Positions 55,535 to 64,000 of a stretch of 64,000 nucleotides of DNA are shown here, piece by piece. Numbering within the stretch: position 1 is the stretch's first letter; each line of letters begins with the position of its first letter. A program made the position numbers and the translations under genes. Below the pieces are notes generated by a model. The model did no database searches. It was not told the origin of the DNA and saw nothing but the letters and a program-made list of their open reading frames with translations. The DNA is from Microvirga subterranea (GTDB lineage: Bacteria; Pseudomonadota; Alphaproteobacteria; Rhizobiales; Beijerinckiaceae): the NCBI RefSeq assembly GCF_003350535.1, contig NZ_QQBB01000007.1, positions 186,001 to 250,000 on the forward strand, given 5' to 3'.

Positions 55535-56800
55535 TCAGTTGCGCTCGGCCGCGACAGCGCTGCCGATGGCCTGCGGCAGGTTGAGCGAGCTGCGCGAGGG
55601 CTGCTCCCGGTTCGCCGCCGGCGCGGGCTGCTGTGCGGGGGCGCCGGTGCCGACCGGCCGGGCGTTGACCTCGGCTCCCGGACGCACGCGCTGGACGCCG
55701 AGCACCACGATGGTCTCGCCGGGCTGCAGGCCCTCCACGACCTCGACCTTGCCGTTCTGGCGCTGGCCGATGCGGATCACGCGGCGCTCCACCTTGCTGT
55801 CCTTCACCGGATAGACGAGCTGGCGAAGGCCTTCGCTGACGATGGCCTCTTCGGGGATGAGGACCGCATCGTCCTTCGTGGTCACCTCGAGGCCGACCGA
55901 CAGGAACATGCCGGGCTTGAGCGCCTCGTCCGGGTTCGGGAACTCGGCCGTCAGCTTGACGGTCCGGGTCGCGACATCGACGCGCGGATCGATGGTGGCG
56001 ACCGTGCCCTGGAAGCGGCGACCCTGATAGGCCGCCGAGCTGGCGTTCACCACCTGGCCGGGCTTGAGCCGGCCGAGCAGGTTCTCGGGCACCGCGAAGT
56101 CGAGCCTGACCTTCGAGAGGTCGTCGAGGGACGTGATCCGGGTGCCGGGAGAGATGTAGGCGCCGAGCGAGACCGAGCGGGTGCCGACCCGGCCGGCGAA
56201 CGGGGCCCGGATGGTGAGCTCCTCGAGCCGCGCCTCGGCGCCGCGGCGCTGGGCCTGGGCGGATGCGATTGAGCCTTCGAGCGACTTCATCTGAGCCGTC
56301 AGGTCTTCCACCTGGGCTGTCGTGCCGGCGCCGGTGCGGCTCAGGGCCTGGGCGCGTTCCAGCTTGATGGCGACCTCGTTCCTGAGCGCCACGGCGCGAT
56401 TGGCCTCGGCGATGGCCTGCTCGATCTCGGCCTTGCGCTCGGCGGCGTCGAGTTGCACGAGAGCGTCGCCCGCCTTGACCTTCTGGCCCTCCTCGAACCC
56501 GATCTCGGTGATCAGGCCCGCAGTCTTCGCCGTCACGGTGATCGATTCGAAGGCCCGCACCGTGCCGACCGCATCGCGGGTCTCCACGATCCGGCCCGTC
56601 TTCACAGTATCGACCTCGACCGTCGCCGGACCCGAGGGACCGCGTCCGCGGGCCGGGCCCGCAGCCTTCGCGGCTGGTTGGGCGAAATAGGAGCCGACCA
56701 CCGGTGCCTTCGCCAGGTAACCGCCCTGATAAGCGTACCAGCCGCCGAACCCTGCTGCCCCCAGCACGGCAATGACGGCAAGCTGACCAGACACACGCAT
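55535..56800 (-). CDS. RND efflux periplasmic adaptor subunit
   Basis: This 421-residue membrane fusion protein has an N-terminal anchor (LAVIAVLGAAGFGGWYAY), a lipoyl half with GLITEIGFEEGQKVKAGDAL, a coiled hairpin (about 120-190), the second lipoyl half RAPFAGRVGTRSVSLGAY, and a beta-barrel with LIPEEAIVSEG. It links the pump to the outer channel. The ATG at 56800 has AAGGAG upstream; a longer frame is open to 57223 but has no family sequence. First gene of the pump operon; no regulator gene is adjacent. Confidence 0.92.
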   Translation of the reverse strand: MRVSGQLAVIAVLGAAGFGGWYAYQGGYLAKAPVVGSYFAQPAAKAAGPARGRGPSGPATVEVDTVKTGRIVETRDAVGTVRAFESITVTAKTAGLITEIGFEEGQKVKAGDALVQLDAAERKAEIEQAIAEANRAVALRNEVAIKLERAQALSRTGAGTTAQVEDLTAQMKSLEGSIASAQAQRRGAEARLEELTIRAPFAGRVGTRSVSLGAYISPGTRITSLDDLSKVRLDFAVPENLLGRLKPGQVVNASSAAYQGRRFQGTVATIDPRVDVATRTVKLTAEFPNPDEALKPGMFLSVGLEVTTKDDAVLIPEEAIVSEGLRQLVYPVKDSKVERRVIRIGQRQNGKVEVVEGLQPGETIVVLGVQRVRPGAEVNARPVGTGAPAQQPAPAANREQPSRSSLNLPQAIGSAVAAERN

Positions 56801-57006
56801 GCTCGCTCCTTGAAGCCCTACAAAATTCCGGAGGTTTCCTAGCACAATATAGGCCAGGCGCACGGACCATACTGCAAGGAACACGATGTTTTGTATTACG
56901 ATTTCGTAATCTGCCGCGGATACTTCGGACAGTGGTGATGACGACGAAGTCATCCTGCCCAAGGGGAAGTCATCTTGACCGCCTCCGGTTCCTCGGGCAT
57001 ACCGGT

Positions 57007-57053
57007 CGGCGGGAGACCCCTCCCCACCGAGGGGCGCCCATCTGGAAGGATGG
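57007..57053 (+). ncRNA. serC leader RNA motif
   Basis: Two hairpins lie just before serC. One is GGCG (57008-57011) and CCCCTC (57017-57022) with GAGGGG and CGCC (57029-57038). The other is CCATC (57038-57042) with GATGG (57049-57053), whose loop holds the GGAAG ribosome site. This fits the known serC RNA motif of Rhizobiales, a likely cis-regulator of serC-serA. Ligand is unknown. Confidence 0.65.
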
Positions 57054-57059
57054 ACTAAC

Positions 57060-58232
57060 ATGACAGAGATGCCCGCCGCGCGCCCCCGCGCGCCTTTCTT
57101 TTCGTCCGGCCCCTGCGCGAAGCGCCCCGGATGGTCCCTGCAAAACCTGAAGACCGAATCCCTGGGCCGCTCACATCGCGCGAAGCTCGGCAAGGCGCGC
57201 CTGAAGCTGGCGATCGACCTCACCCGTGAGGTGCTCGACGTCCCGGCGGATTACCGTATCGGCATCGTGCCCGCCTCGGACACCGGCGCGGTCGAGATGG
57301 CCCTGTGGTCGATGCTCGGCGCCCGTCCGGTCGACATGCTCGCGTGGGAGAGCTTCGGCGAGGGCTGGGTCACCGACGTGGTCAAGCAGCTCAAGCTCGA
57401 CGACGCCCGCGTCATCACGGCTCCCTACGGCGAGCTTCCCGACCTGGCCCAGGTCGACACCAAGAACCGCGACGTGGTCTTCACCTGGAACGGCACCACC
57501 TCCGGCGTGCGCGTGCCGAATGCCGACTGGATCGCGGCCGACCGCGAAGGCCTGACCATCTGCGACGCCACCTCGGCGGCCTTCGCGCAGAAGCTCGACT
57601 TCTCCAAGCTCGACGTGGTCACCTTCTCCTGGCAGAAGGTGCTCGGCGGCGAAGCCGCGCACGGCATGCTCATCCTGTCGCCCCGCGCCGTGGAGCGCCT
57701 CGAGACCTACAAGCCGAACTGGCCGCTGCCGAAGATCTTCCGCATGACCAAGGGCGGCAAGCTCATCGAGGGCATCTTCCAGGGCGAGACCATCAACACC
57801 CCGTCCATGCTGGCAGTCGAGGACTACATCGACGCGCTCGAATGGGCGAAGTCCATCGGCGGCCTGAGCGCCCTGGTGGCCAAGGCCGACGCCAACGCCA
57901 AGCTCGTCCTCGACTGGGTCGCCAAGACCCCGTGGATCGCTAACCTCGCCCAGAACCCGGCCACCGCCTCCAACACCAGCGTGTGCCTCGTGATCGCCGA
58001 CCCGGACGTGGTCGCCAAGGGGCCCGAGGCCGTGGCGCAGGTCGCCAAGGGCATCACGGCGGCTCTGGAGAAGGAAGGCGTGGCCCTCGACATCGGCGCC
58101 TATCGCGATGCGCCTCCCGGCCTGCGCATCTGGTGCGGCGCCACCGTCGAGCGGTCCGACCTTCAGGCTCTGACGCCTTGGCTCGACTGGGCCTTCGCGC
58201 AGGAAAAGGCGAAGCTCGCGAAAGCGGCTTGA
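57060..58232 (+). CDS. serC: phosphoserine aminotransferase
   Basis: This 390-residue PLP enzyme converts 3-phosphohydroxypyruvate to phosphoserine. It has [15 protein letters not shown] at the N-terminus, the PLP lysine in [14 protein letters not shown] (about residue 195), and [16 protein letters not shown]. It is of the longer type found in Methanosarcina and most alphaproteobacteria rather than the E. coli type. It precedes serA, with a palindromic repeat between them, and is led by a structured RNA. Confidence 0.95.
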   Translation: MTEMPAARPRAPFFSSGPCAKRPGWSLQNLKTESLGRSHRAKLGKARLKLAIDLTREVLDVPADYRIGIVPASDTGAVEMALWSMLGARPVDMLAWESFGEGWVTDVVKQLKLDDARVITAPYGELPDLAQVDTKNRDVVFTWNGTTSGVRVPNADWIAADREGLTICDATSAAFAQKLDFSKLDVVTFSWQKVLGGEAAHGMLILSPRAVERLETYKPNWPLPKIFRMTKGGKLIEGIFQGETINTPSMLAVEDYIDALEWAKSIGGLSALVAKADANAKLVLDWVAKTPWIANLAQNPATASNTSVCLVIADPDVVAKGPEAVAQVAKGITAALEKEGVALDIGAYRDAPPGLRIWCGATVERSDLQALTPWLDWAFAQEKAKLAKAA

Positions 58233-58245
58233 TGCTCTCGTTCCC

Positions 58246-58412
58246 TCCCCCTTGCGGGGAGGGCCAGGGTGGAGGTCGCAAAGCCAGAGCGCGACCGGAG
58301 CCACCCTCGCAGAGACGAGCTGCAAGCGCCCGTCCTGCACGCTTCACCCTTTGACGTCTCACCCGGTGGGGCCACCCCCACCCCCGACCCCTCCCCGCAA
58401 GGGGGAGGGGAG
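58246..58412. repeat. GC-rich palindromic intergenic repeat, copy 2
   Basis: Bases 58251-58272 are identical to 30996-31017. CCCTCCCCCTTGCGGGGAGG at the left is exactly mirrored by CCTCCCCGCAAGGGGGAGGG at the right, about 120 bp apart. It fills the serC-serA spacer and ends 15 bp before the serA ATG. Confidence 0.75.
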
Positions 58413-58426
58413 CTCAAGGTGCAACC

Positions 58427-60019
58427 ATGCCCGCTCCCCGCGTACTCATTTCGGACGCCCTTTCGCCCGCCGCCGTACAGATCTTCAAGGACCGCGGCAT
58501 CAAGGTCGACTTCCAGCCGGATCTCGGCAAGGACAAGGACAAGCTCGCCGCCGTCATCGGCCAGTATGACGGCCTCGCGATCCGCTCGGCCACCAAGGTG
58601 ACGGCCAAGATCCTCGAGCAGGCCCAGAACCTGAAGGTGATCGGCCGCGCCGGCATCGGCGTCGACAACGTCGAGATCCCGGCCGCCACGGCCAAGGGCA
58701 TCATCGTGATGAACACGCCCTTCGGCAACTCGATCACCACCGCCGAGCACGCCATCGCCATGATGTTCGCGCTCGCCCGCCAGATCCCTCAGGCGGACGC
58801 CTCGACCCAGGCCGGCAAGTGGGAGAAGAATCGCTTCATGGGCGTCGAGCTGACCGGCAAGGTGCTCGGCGTCATCGGCTGCGGCAACATCGGGTCGATC
58901 GTGGCCGATCGCGGCATCGGCCTGCGCATGAAGGTCGTCGCCTACGATCCCTTCCTGTCGCCGGAGCGCGCCATCGAGATCGGCGTCGAGAAGGTCGAGC
59001 TCGACGAGCTCCTGCGCCGCGCGGACGTCATCACGCTCCATGTGCCGATGACGGAGAAGACCAGGAACGTCCTGTCGGCGGAGAACATCGCAAAGACCAA
59101 GAAGGGCGTGCGCATCATCAACTGCGCCCGCGGCGGCCTCGTGGACGAGAACGCCCTGCGCGCGGCGCTCGATTCCGGCCACGTGGCCGGCGCCGCCTTC
59201 GACGTGTTCAGCGAGGAGCCCGCGACCACCAACCCGCTCTTCGGCCATCCGAACGTGGTCTGCACGCCGCATCTCGGCGCTTCGACCTCGGAGGCGCAGG
59301 AGAACGTGGCGCTCCAGGTCGCCGAGCAGATGTCGGACTACCTGCTCCAGGGCGCGATCCAGAACGCCGTGAACTTCCCGTCGATCACGGCGGAAGAGGC
59401 CCCGCGCCTGAAGCCGTTCGTGGCGCTCGCCGACAAGCTCGGCTCCTTCCTCGGCCAGCTCACGGAAGCGCCGATCAAGGGCATCCGCATCGAGTACGAG
59501 GGCGACGTCGCGGAGATGAACACCCGCGCGCTCACCTCGGCGGCCGTCACCGGCGTGCTGCGTCCCTTCCTGCAGGACATCAACATGGTGTCGGCGCCCG
59601 TGGTGGCCCGCGAGCGCGGCATCACGGTGGAAGAGGTCAAGCGCGAGCGCGCCGCACGCGACTACGAGAGCTTCATCCGCATCGTGGTCGACGCCGAGGA
59701 CATGTCGCGCCACGCCGGCGGCACCGTGTTCCAGGACGGCAAGCCGCGCGTCACCGAGATCCGCGACATCGCGGTCGATGCCGAGTTCGCGCCGAACATG
59801 ATCTACGTCCGCAACGACGACAAGCCGGGCTTCATCGGCCGCTTTGGCACCCTGCTCGGCGAGTCGGGCGTGAACGTCGCGACCTTCGCGCTCGGCCGCG
59901 ACAAGCCCGGCGGCGACGCGATCTGCTTCGTGTCGGTCGACGAGCCGGTGACGGACGATCTCCTGCGCAAGATCGAGGAGATCCCGCAGGTCAAGCGCGC
60001 CCGCGCCGTGCGCTTCTAG
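58427..60019 (+). CDS. serA: D-3-phosphoglycerate dehydrogenase
   Basis: This 530-residue enzyme makes the first step of serine synthesis. It shows [20 protein letters not shown], the NAD site [20 protein letters not shown] near residue 146, the catalytic [11 protein letters not shown] and [20 protein letters not shown]. After an intervening domain, a C-terminal ACT domain ([20 protein letters not shown]) provides likely serine feedback. It is the long, type 1 form. In one operon with serC, though a repeat separates them. Confidence 0.96.
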   Translation: MPAPRVLISDALSPAAVQIFKDRGIKVDFQPDLGKDKDKLAAVIGQYDGLAIRSATKVTAKILEQAQNLKVIGRAGIGVDNVEIPAATAKGIIVMNTPFGNSITTAEHAIAMMFALARQIPQADASTQAGKWEKNRFMGVELTGKVLGVIGCGNIGSIVADRGIGLRMKVVAYDPFLSPERAIEIGVEKVELDELLRRADVITLHVPMTEKTRNVLSAENIAKTKKGVRIINCARGGLVDENALRAALDSGHVAGAAFDVFSEEPATTNPLFGHPNVVCTPHLGASTSEAQENVALQVAEQMSDYLLQGAIQNAVNFPSITAEEAPRLKPFVALADKLGSFLGQLTEAPIKGIRIEYEGDVAEMNTRALTSAAVTGVLRPFLQDINMVSAPVVARERGITVEEVKRERAARDYESFIRIVVDAEDMSRHAGGTVFQDGKPRVTEIRDIAVDAEFAPNMIYVRNDDKPGFIGRFGTLLGESGVNVATFALGRDKPGGDAICFVSVDEPVTDDLLRKIEEIPQVKRARAVRF

Positions 60020-60036
60020 TGGCAGAGAGGCCCGCC

Positions 60037-60909
60037 ATGCCGTCAGCTCCCTCGCAGCGCTTCGTCCTAACGCTCGCCTGCGCGAACCGCCCGGGGATCG
60101 TCGCCGCGGTGGCGGGCCACCTGTCGCAGGCGGGCCTCAACATCCTCGACGCCCAGCAATACGACGACACGCAGACGGATCGCTTCTTCATGCGCGTCGT
60201 GTTCGATCCCGTCGCCGGCGAGGTCGCGCTCGACGACCTCAAGCGCGATTTCCTGCCGCTCGCGGACCGCTTCGGCATGGTCTGGACCTTAAGCGATCCA
60301 GGCACGCCGCGCCGGGTCATGCTGATGGTCTCCCGGTTCGACCATTGCCTGGCCGATCTCCTCTACCGCTGGCGCATCGGCGAGCTCGCCTTCGAGCCCG
60401 TCGGCGTCATCGCCAACCACCCGGCCGAGACCTACGGCCATGTGGGCCTCGGCGACATCCCGTTCCACCATCTGCCCGTGACGCGCGACACCAAGCTCGA
60501 GCAGGAGGCGAAGGTCTGGGAGATCATCCGCGACTCGGGCGCCGAGCTCGTGGTGCTGGCCCGCTACATGCAGGTGCTCTCCGACGGGCTCACCGCGAAG
60601 CTCGCGGGACGCTGCATCAACATCCATCACTCGTTCCTGCCGGGCTTCAAGGGCGCCAAGCCCTACCACCAGGCCCATGCGCGCGGCGTGAAGCTTATCG
60701 GCGCGACGGCCCATTATGTGACCTCCGACCTCGACGAGGGCCCGATCATCGCCCAGGACGTGGAGCCGATCACCCATCGCGACACCCCCGACGACCTGGT
60801 GCGCAAGGGCCGCGACATCGAGCGCCGGGTGCTCGCCCGCGCGGTGCGGCACCACCTCGAGGACCGGATCATCCTGAACGGCTCGAAGACGGTGGTGTTC
60901 GCGGATTAA
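60037..60909 (+). CDS. purU: formyltetrahydrofolate deformylase
   Basis: This 290-residue enzyme releases formate from 10-formyl-THF. The N-terminal ACT domain has [20 protein letters not shown], and the C-terminal formyltransferase-like domain has [31 protein letters not shown] and [19 protein letters not shown] (catalytic N, H, D set). ATG at 60037 with GAGAGG upstream. It is 17 bp after serA and fits the serine to one-carbon theme. The stop overlaps that of the DMT gene. Confidence 0.95.
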   Translation: MPSAPSQRFVLTLACANRPGIVAAVAGHLSQAGLNILDAQQYDDTQTDRFFMRVVFDPVAGEVALDDLKRDFLPLADRFGMVWTLSDPGTPRRVMLMVSRFDHCLADLLYRWRIGELAFEPVGVIANHPAETYGHVGLGDIPFHHLPVTRDTKLEQEAKVWEIIRDSGAELVVLARYMQVLSDGLTAKLAGRCINIHHSFLPGFKGAKPYHQAHARGVKLIGATAHYVTSDLDEGPIIAQDVEPITHRDTPDDLVRKGRDIERRVLARAVRHHLEDRIILNGSKTVVFAD

Positions 60910-61811
60910 CGCTTCCGCTCCGCCAGCCAGATCCCCCCGAGCACGAGGCCCAGGCCGAGCGCGTGGTAGAACGCGAAGGGCTCGCCGAGCAGGACCACGG
61001 CCAGCAGCGCGCCGAAGACCGGCACGAGGTTCACGAACAGCCCCGCCCGCGCCGGTCCGATCAGCTCGACGCCGCGGATGAAGAAGATCTGCGCCACGAG
61101 CGAGGGCAGGAGGCCCACATAGAGCAGGACGAGCCAGCCCTTCGGGGTCGGCCATTGCACGGTCCCGGTCGCGATCTCGAAGGCGAGCAGCGGGATCGAC
61201 GACAGGAAGGCCACGATCGCGAGCGCCGTGAAGAAGACGAGTCCCGAGACCGCAGGGCGCCGGCGCAGGGCAAGCGTGTAGCCCGCATAGAACACGCAGG
61301 CGATGAGCGTCCACACGTCGCCGATGTTGAGCGCCAGCGCCCGCAGGACCTCCCAGCTTCCCTTCACCGACACGAGGACGACCCCGAGCAGGGTCACGAC
61401 CATGCCGAGCACCTGCAGGGGCACGACCCGCACGCCGAAGAGCAGCACCATACCGATCAGGACGAGCACCGGGATGGAGCCCTGGAAGATCGTGAGGTTG
61501 ACGGCGCTGGTGTGGTGGGCGGCCACGTAGAAGAGCCCGTTGAAAGCCGTGAAGCCGAAGATGCCCATGAGCACCGTGCTGAGCCACTTCTCCTTCAGGA
61601 CGGGCCATTCTGCCACGAGCTGGCCGCCGGTCAGGGGCGCCATGACAGCGACCACGATCACCCACCGCATGGCGGTGAGCGCCATGGGCGAGATCTCCCC
61701 GACCGCGAGCCGCCCGGCGATGGCGTTCCCGCCCCAGAACAGCGCCGTGAGGCTGAGCAGCAGGTAGGCCTTGCCGAACAGCCACCCCCAGAGCGATTGC
61801 ACGATTTTCAT
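60906..61811 (-). CDS. DMT family transporter (EamA)
   Basis: This 301-residue protein has ten predicted membrane helices in two EamA repeats. The first starts [20 protein letters not shown] and the second [14 protein letters not shown], with [20 protein letters not shown] near the end, the conserved closing motif. Members export metabolites such as amino acids; substrate unknown. Convergent with purU; the two stops share TTAA. Confidence 0.9.
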   Translation of the reverse strand: MKIVQSLWGWLFGKAYLLLSLTALFWGGNAIAGRLAVGEISPMALTAMRWVIVVAVMAPLTGGQLVAEWPVLKEKWLSTVLMGIFGFTAFNGLFYVAAHHTSAVNLTIFQGSIPVLVLIGMVLLFGVRVVPLQVLGMVVTLLGVVLVSVKGSWEVLRALALNIGDVWTLIACVFYAGYTLALRRRPAVSGLVFFTALAIVAFLSSIPLLAFEIATGTVQWPTPKGWLVLLYVGLLPSLVAQIFFIRGVELIGPARAGLFVNLVPVFGALLAVVLLGEPFAFYHALGLGLVLGGIWLAERKR

Positions 61812-61886
61812 GGGGCGCAGACCTCACAGCGCTTGCCGCCGGCCGCGGTTCGGGTAAACCGGCGCCGAGCAGAGGCGGGGAAAGCT

Positions 61887-62750
61887 ATGGCCTTAAGGTT
61901 CCTGGTGGTCGAGGGCAATACGCGTGGTGCAAGGCAGGCCCACAAGGACGGCTATGGTCTCATGCCGTCCGAGTCCTATGCGGCGGTGCTCCAGGACATC
62001 GCCGCCGACGCGGTCTGCGACCTCGCCTTCCCGGCCGACGAGGGCGCCAACCTGCCGGATGCGGCCGGGCTCGAATCCTATGACGGCATCGTGCTGACCG
62101 GCTCCCATCTCAACATCTACGACCGCACGCCCGAGATCCTGCGCCAGATCGACCTCATGCGGGCGATCTACGCCTCCGGCACGCCCGCCTTCGGCTCCTG
62201 CTGGGGCCTCCAGGTGGCGGCCGTGGCGGCGGACGGCGACGTGCGGGCGAACCCGCTCGGGCGCGAGGTCGGCTTCGCGCGCCGGCTCACGCCGACGGAG
62301 GCCGGGCGCGTGCATCCGATGCTGGAGGGCCGCCCCGGCGCCTACGATGCGCCGGCGATCCACCTCGATATGGTGACGGTGACGCCGGGCGACACCACGA
62401 TCCTGTCCACCAATGCGGTCTCGGCCGTGCAGGCGGCGGAGATCCGCCGCGACGGCGGCGTGTTCTGGGGGGTGCAGTACCATCCCGAATTCAGCCTCGG
62501 CGAACTCGCCGTGATCCTCGGGCGGCGGACCGGGATCCTCGTCGAGGAGGGATTCTGCCGGACGCCGGAGGAGGCGGTTGCCTATGCGACCGACCTGAAG
62601 CGTCTGCACGAGCGGCCGGACGACGTCGCCCTGGCCTGGCGTCACGGCGTCGATGCGGAGGTGCTCGATCCGGTGCGCCGAACCCGGGAGATCCGCAACT
62701 TCGTCGAGCACCGGGTGCGGCCGGAGAAGAGCGCCCGCGGACGGGCGTGA
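61887..62750 (+). CDS. class I glutamine amidotransferase (GMP synthase-like)
   Basis: This 287-residue protein has the glutaminase triad: GSCWGLQ with Cys105, and QYHPEF with His199 and Glu201. The oxyanion-type VLTGSHLNIYD precedes. It lacks the synthetase domain of GuaA, so it belongs to the free-standing GATase1 proteins, some of which cleave gamma-glutamyl compounds. The long C-terminal part past residue 205 has no clear motif. Faces the ABC-F gene with a 3-bp gap between stops. Confidence 0.88.
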   Translation: MALRFLVVEGNTRGARQAHKDGYGLMPSESYAAVLQDIAADAVCDLAFPADEGANLPDAAGLESYDGIVLTGSHLNIYDRTPEILRQIDLMRAIYASGTPAFGSCWGLQVAAVAADGDVRANPLGREVGFARRLTPTEAGRVHPMLEGRPGAYDAPAIHLDMVTVTPGDTTILSTNAVSAVQAAEIRRDGGVFWGVQYHPEFSLGELAVILGRRTGILVEEGFCRTPEEAVAYATDLKRLHERPDDVALAWRHGVDAEVLDPVRRTREIRNFVEHRVRPEKSARGRA

Positions 62751-62753
62751 CCC

Positions 62754-64000
62754 TCAGTTGCGCAGGCCCGGAGCCTCCTGGCCCGTGCGCGCGACGTACT
62801 CGGTGTAGCCGCCGCCATATTGATGGATGCCGTCGGGCGTGAGCTCGAGGACGCGGTTCGACAGGGCCGCGAGGAAGTGGCGGTCGTGCGAGACGAAGAG
62901 CATGGTGCCCTCGTAGCGCGAGAGCGCCTCGATCAGCATCTCCTTCGTGGCCATGTCCAGGTGGTTCGTCGGCTCGTCGAGCACGAGGAAGTTCGGCGGG
63001 TCGTAGAGCATCCGGGCCATCACGAGCCGCGCCTTCTCGCCGCCGGACAGCACGCGGCACTTCTTCTCCGCGTCGTCGCCCGAGAACCCGAAGCACCCGG
63101 CGAGCGTGCGCAGGGAGCCCTGGCCCGCCTGCGGGAACGCGTCCTCCAACCACTGGAACACGGTGCGGTCGCCGTCGAGCATCTCCATGGCGTGCTGGGC
63201 GAAGTAGCCCATCTTCACGCTGCCGCCGACCGCCACCGTGCCGTCGTCGGGCTCGGTGGCGCCCGCCACCAGCTTCAGCAGCGTCGATTTGCCGGCGCCG
63301 TTGATACCCATGACGCACCAGCGCTCCTTCCGGCGCACCGCGAAGTCCAGGCCCTCGTAGATGCTGCGGCTGCCATAGCGCTTGTGGACCTTCTTCAGGC
63401 TGACCACGTCCTCGCCCGAGCGCGGCGCGGGCTGGAACTCGAACGCCACCGACTGACGGCGCCGGGGCGGTTCGACCCGGTCGATCTTCTCCAGCTTCTT
63501 CACCCGGCTCTGCACCTGGGCGGCGTGCGAGGCGCGCGCCTTGAAGCGTTCGATGAACTTGATCTCCTTGGCGAGCATGGCCTGCTGCCGCTCGAACTGC
63601 GCCTGCTGCTGCTTTTCGTTCAGCGCGCGCTGCTGCTCGTAAAACTCGTAGTCGCCCGAATAGGTCGTGAGCGTGCCGCCGTCGATCTCGATGATCTTGT
63701 TGACGATGCGGTTCATGAAGGCGCGGTCGTGCGAGGTCATGAGCAGCGCGCCGTCATAGCCCTTCAGGAACGACTCGAGCCAAATCATGCTCTCGAGGTC
63801 GAGGTGGTTGCTCGGCTCGTCGAGGAGCATCACGTCCGGGCGCATCAGGAGGATGCGGGCGAGCGCCACGCGCATCTTCCAGCCGCCCGAAAGGGCGCCC
63901 ACGTCGCCGTCCATCATCTCCTGGCTGAAGCCGAGGCCTGCGAGCACCTCGCGCGCCCGCCCGTCGAGGGAATAGCCGTCGAGCTCCTCGTAGCGCGCCT
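62754..64000 (-). CDS. ABC-F family ATPase (N-terminal part outside window)
   Basis: The frame is open to the window edge, so the first part of the protein is missing. Visible are the end of the first ATPase domain (signature LSGGWKMRVALARILL, Walker B LLLDEPSNHLDLE), the charged linker (QQRALNEKQQQAQFERQQ) and the complete second domain with Walker A GINGAGKSTLL, LSGGEKARLVMARML and LDEPTNHLDMATKE. No membrane helices, so this is a translation-type ABC-F protein rather than a transporter. Closest subgroup by linker is the YheS-like one, uncertain. Confidence 0.93.
   Translation of the reverse strand, partial: ARYEELDGYSLDGRAREVLAGLGFSQEMMDGDVGALSGGWKMRVALARILLMRPDVMLLDEPSNHLDLESMIWLESFLKGYDGALLMTSHDRAFMNRIVNKIIEIDGGTLTTYSGDYEFYEQQRALNEKQQQAQFERQQAMLAKEIKFIERFKARASHAAQVQSRVKKLEKIDRVEPPRRRQSVAFEFQPAPRSGEDVVSLKKVHKRYGSRSIYEGLDFAVRRKERWCVMGINGAGKSTLLKLVAGATEPDDGTVAVGGSVKMGYFAQHAMEMLDGDRTVFQWLEDAFPQAGQGSLRTLAGCFGFSGDDAEKKCRVLSGGEKARLVMARMLYDPPNFLVLDEPTNHLDMATKEMLIEALSRYEGTMLFVSHDRHFLAALSNRVLELTPDGIHQYGGGYTEYVARTGQEAPGLRN

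Noticed and set aside
52346-56272. A 1308-codon open frame opposite the RND pump genes
   Set aside because: Antisense shadow of the permease and adaptor genes with the same biased composition.

Overview
The window is 64 kb of chromosomal, GC-rich alphaproteobacterial DNA. The gene families and order (split pntAA/pntAB/pntB, ruvCAB-ybgC-tolQRAB-pal-cpoB-tilS-ftsH-glmM, serC-serA-purU, DUF1013, DUF1192, DUF1465/RcdA, DUF4164-ZapA, Omp25-like porins) point to the Hyphomicrobiales. A Microvirga/Methylobacterium/Bosea-like genome is my best guess, but genus cannot be fixed from the sequence alone. Almost everything is housekeeping. I see no prophage, transposase, CRISPR array, rRNA or tRNA.

Layout. 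1-2.3 kb: end of the transhydrogenase operon. 2.3-9 kb: small metabolic genes, rpsU, purEK, two divergent YdcH-type proteins and a TauE permease. 9-13.7 kb: propionyl-CoA synthetase, the cell-cycle-associated DUF1013 gene, a DUF1192 gene, a probable CtrA-controlled small RNA, an RcdA-like gene and rpmE. 14-20.6 kb: an ABC exporter, a stator-like MotA/OmpA pair, an inositol monophosphatase, and a degenerate ThiE-like gene coupled to a Sel1-repeat gene. 20.6-26.1 kb: fba, pgk, gap and tkt on the minus strand. 26.2-30.1 kb: DUF4164, zapA, a GNAT enzyme, 6S RNA, 5-formyl-THF cyclo-ligase, a YmdB-type phosphoesterase and an ExoD-like protein. 30.2-49 kb: yebC, ruvC, ruvA, ruvB, ybgC, tolQRAB, pal, cpoB, tilS, ftsH and glmM, interrupted by opposite-strand genes and one foreign-looking membrane gene. 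49-52.2 kb: DUF2218, two paralogous porins, a small protein and DUF1003. 52.3-56.8 kb: an RND efflux pump. 57-62.7 kb: serine biosynthesis (serC, serA) with purU, then a DMT transporter and a glutamine amidotransferase. The end holds part of an ABC-F gene.

How the genes work together. The ruv genes resolve Holliday junctions. Tol-Pal with CpoB, ZapA and GlmM serves envelope constriction and wall precursor supply. SerC, SerA, PurU and 5-FCL link serine to one-carbon metabolism, and PurEK draws on the purine branch. Regulatory DNA is the more unusual part. There is a full TTAA-N7-TTAA CtrA-type box in front of a three-hairpin RNA next to the rcdA-like gene. Related TTAAC-type blocks precede pal, both porins and a small protein. 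A two-hairpin leader precedes serC. Several palindromic intergenic repeats sit inside operons.
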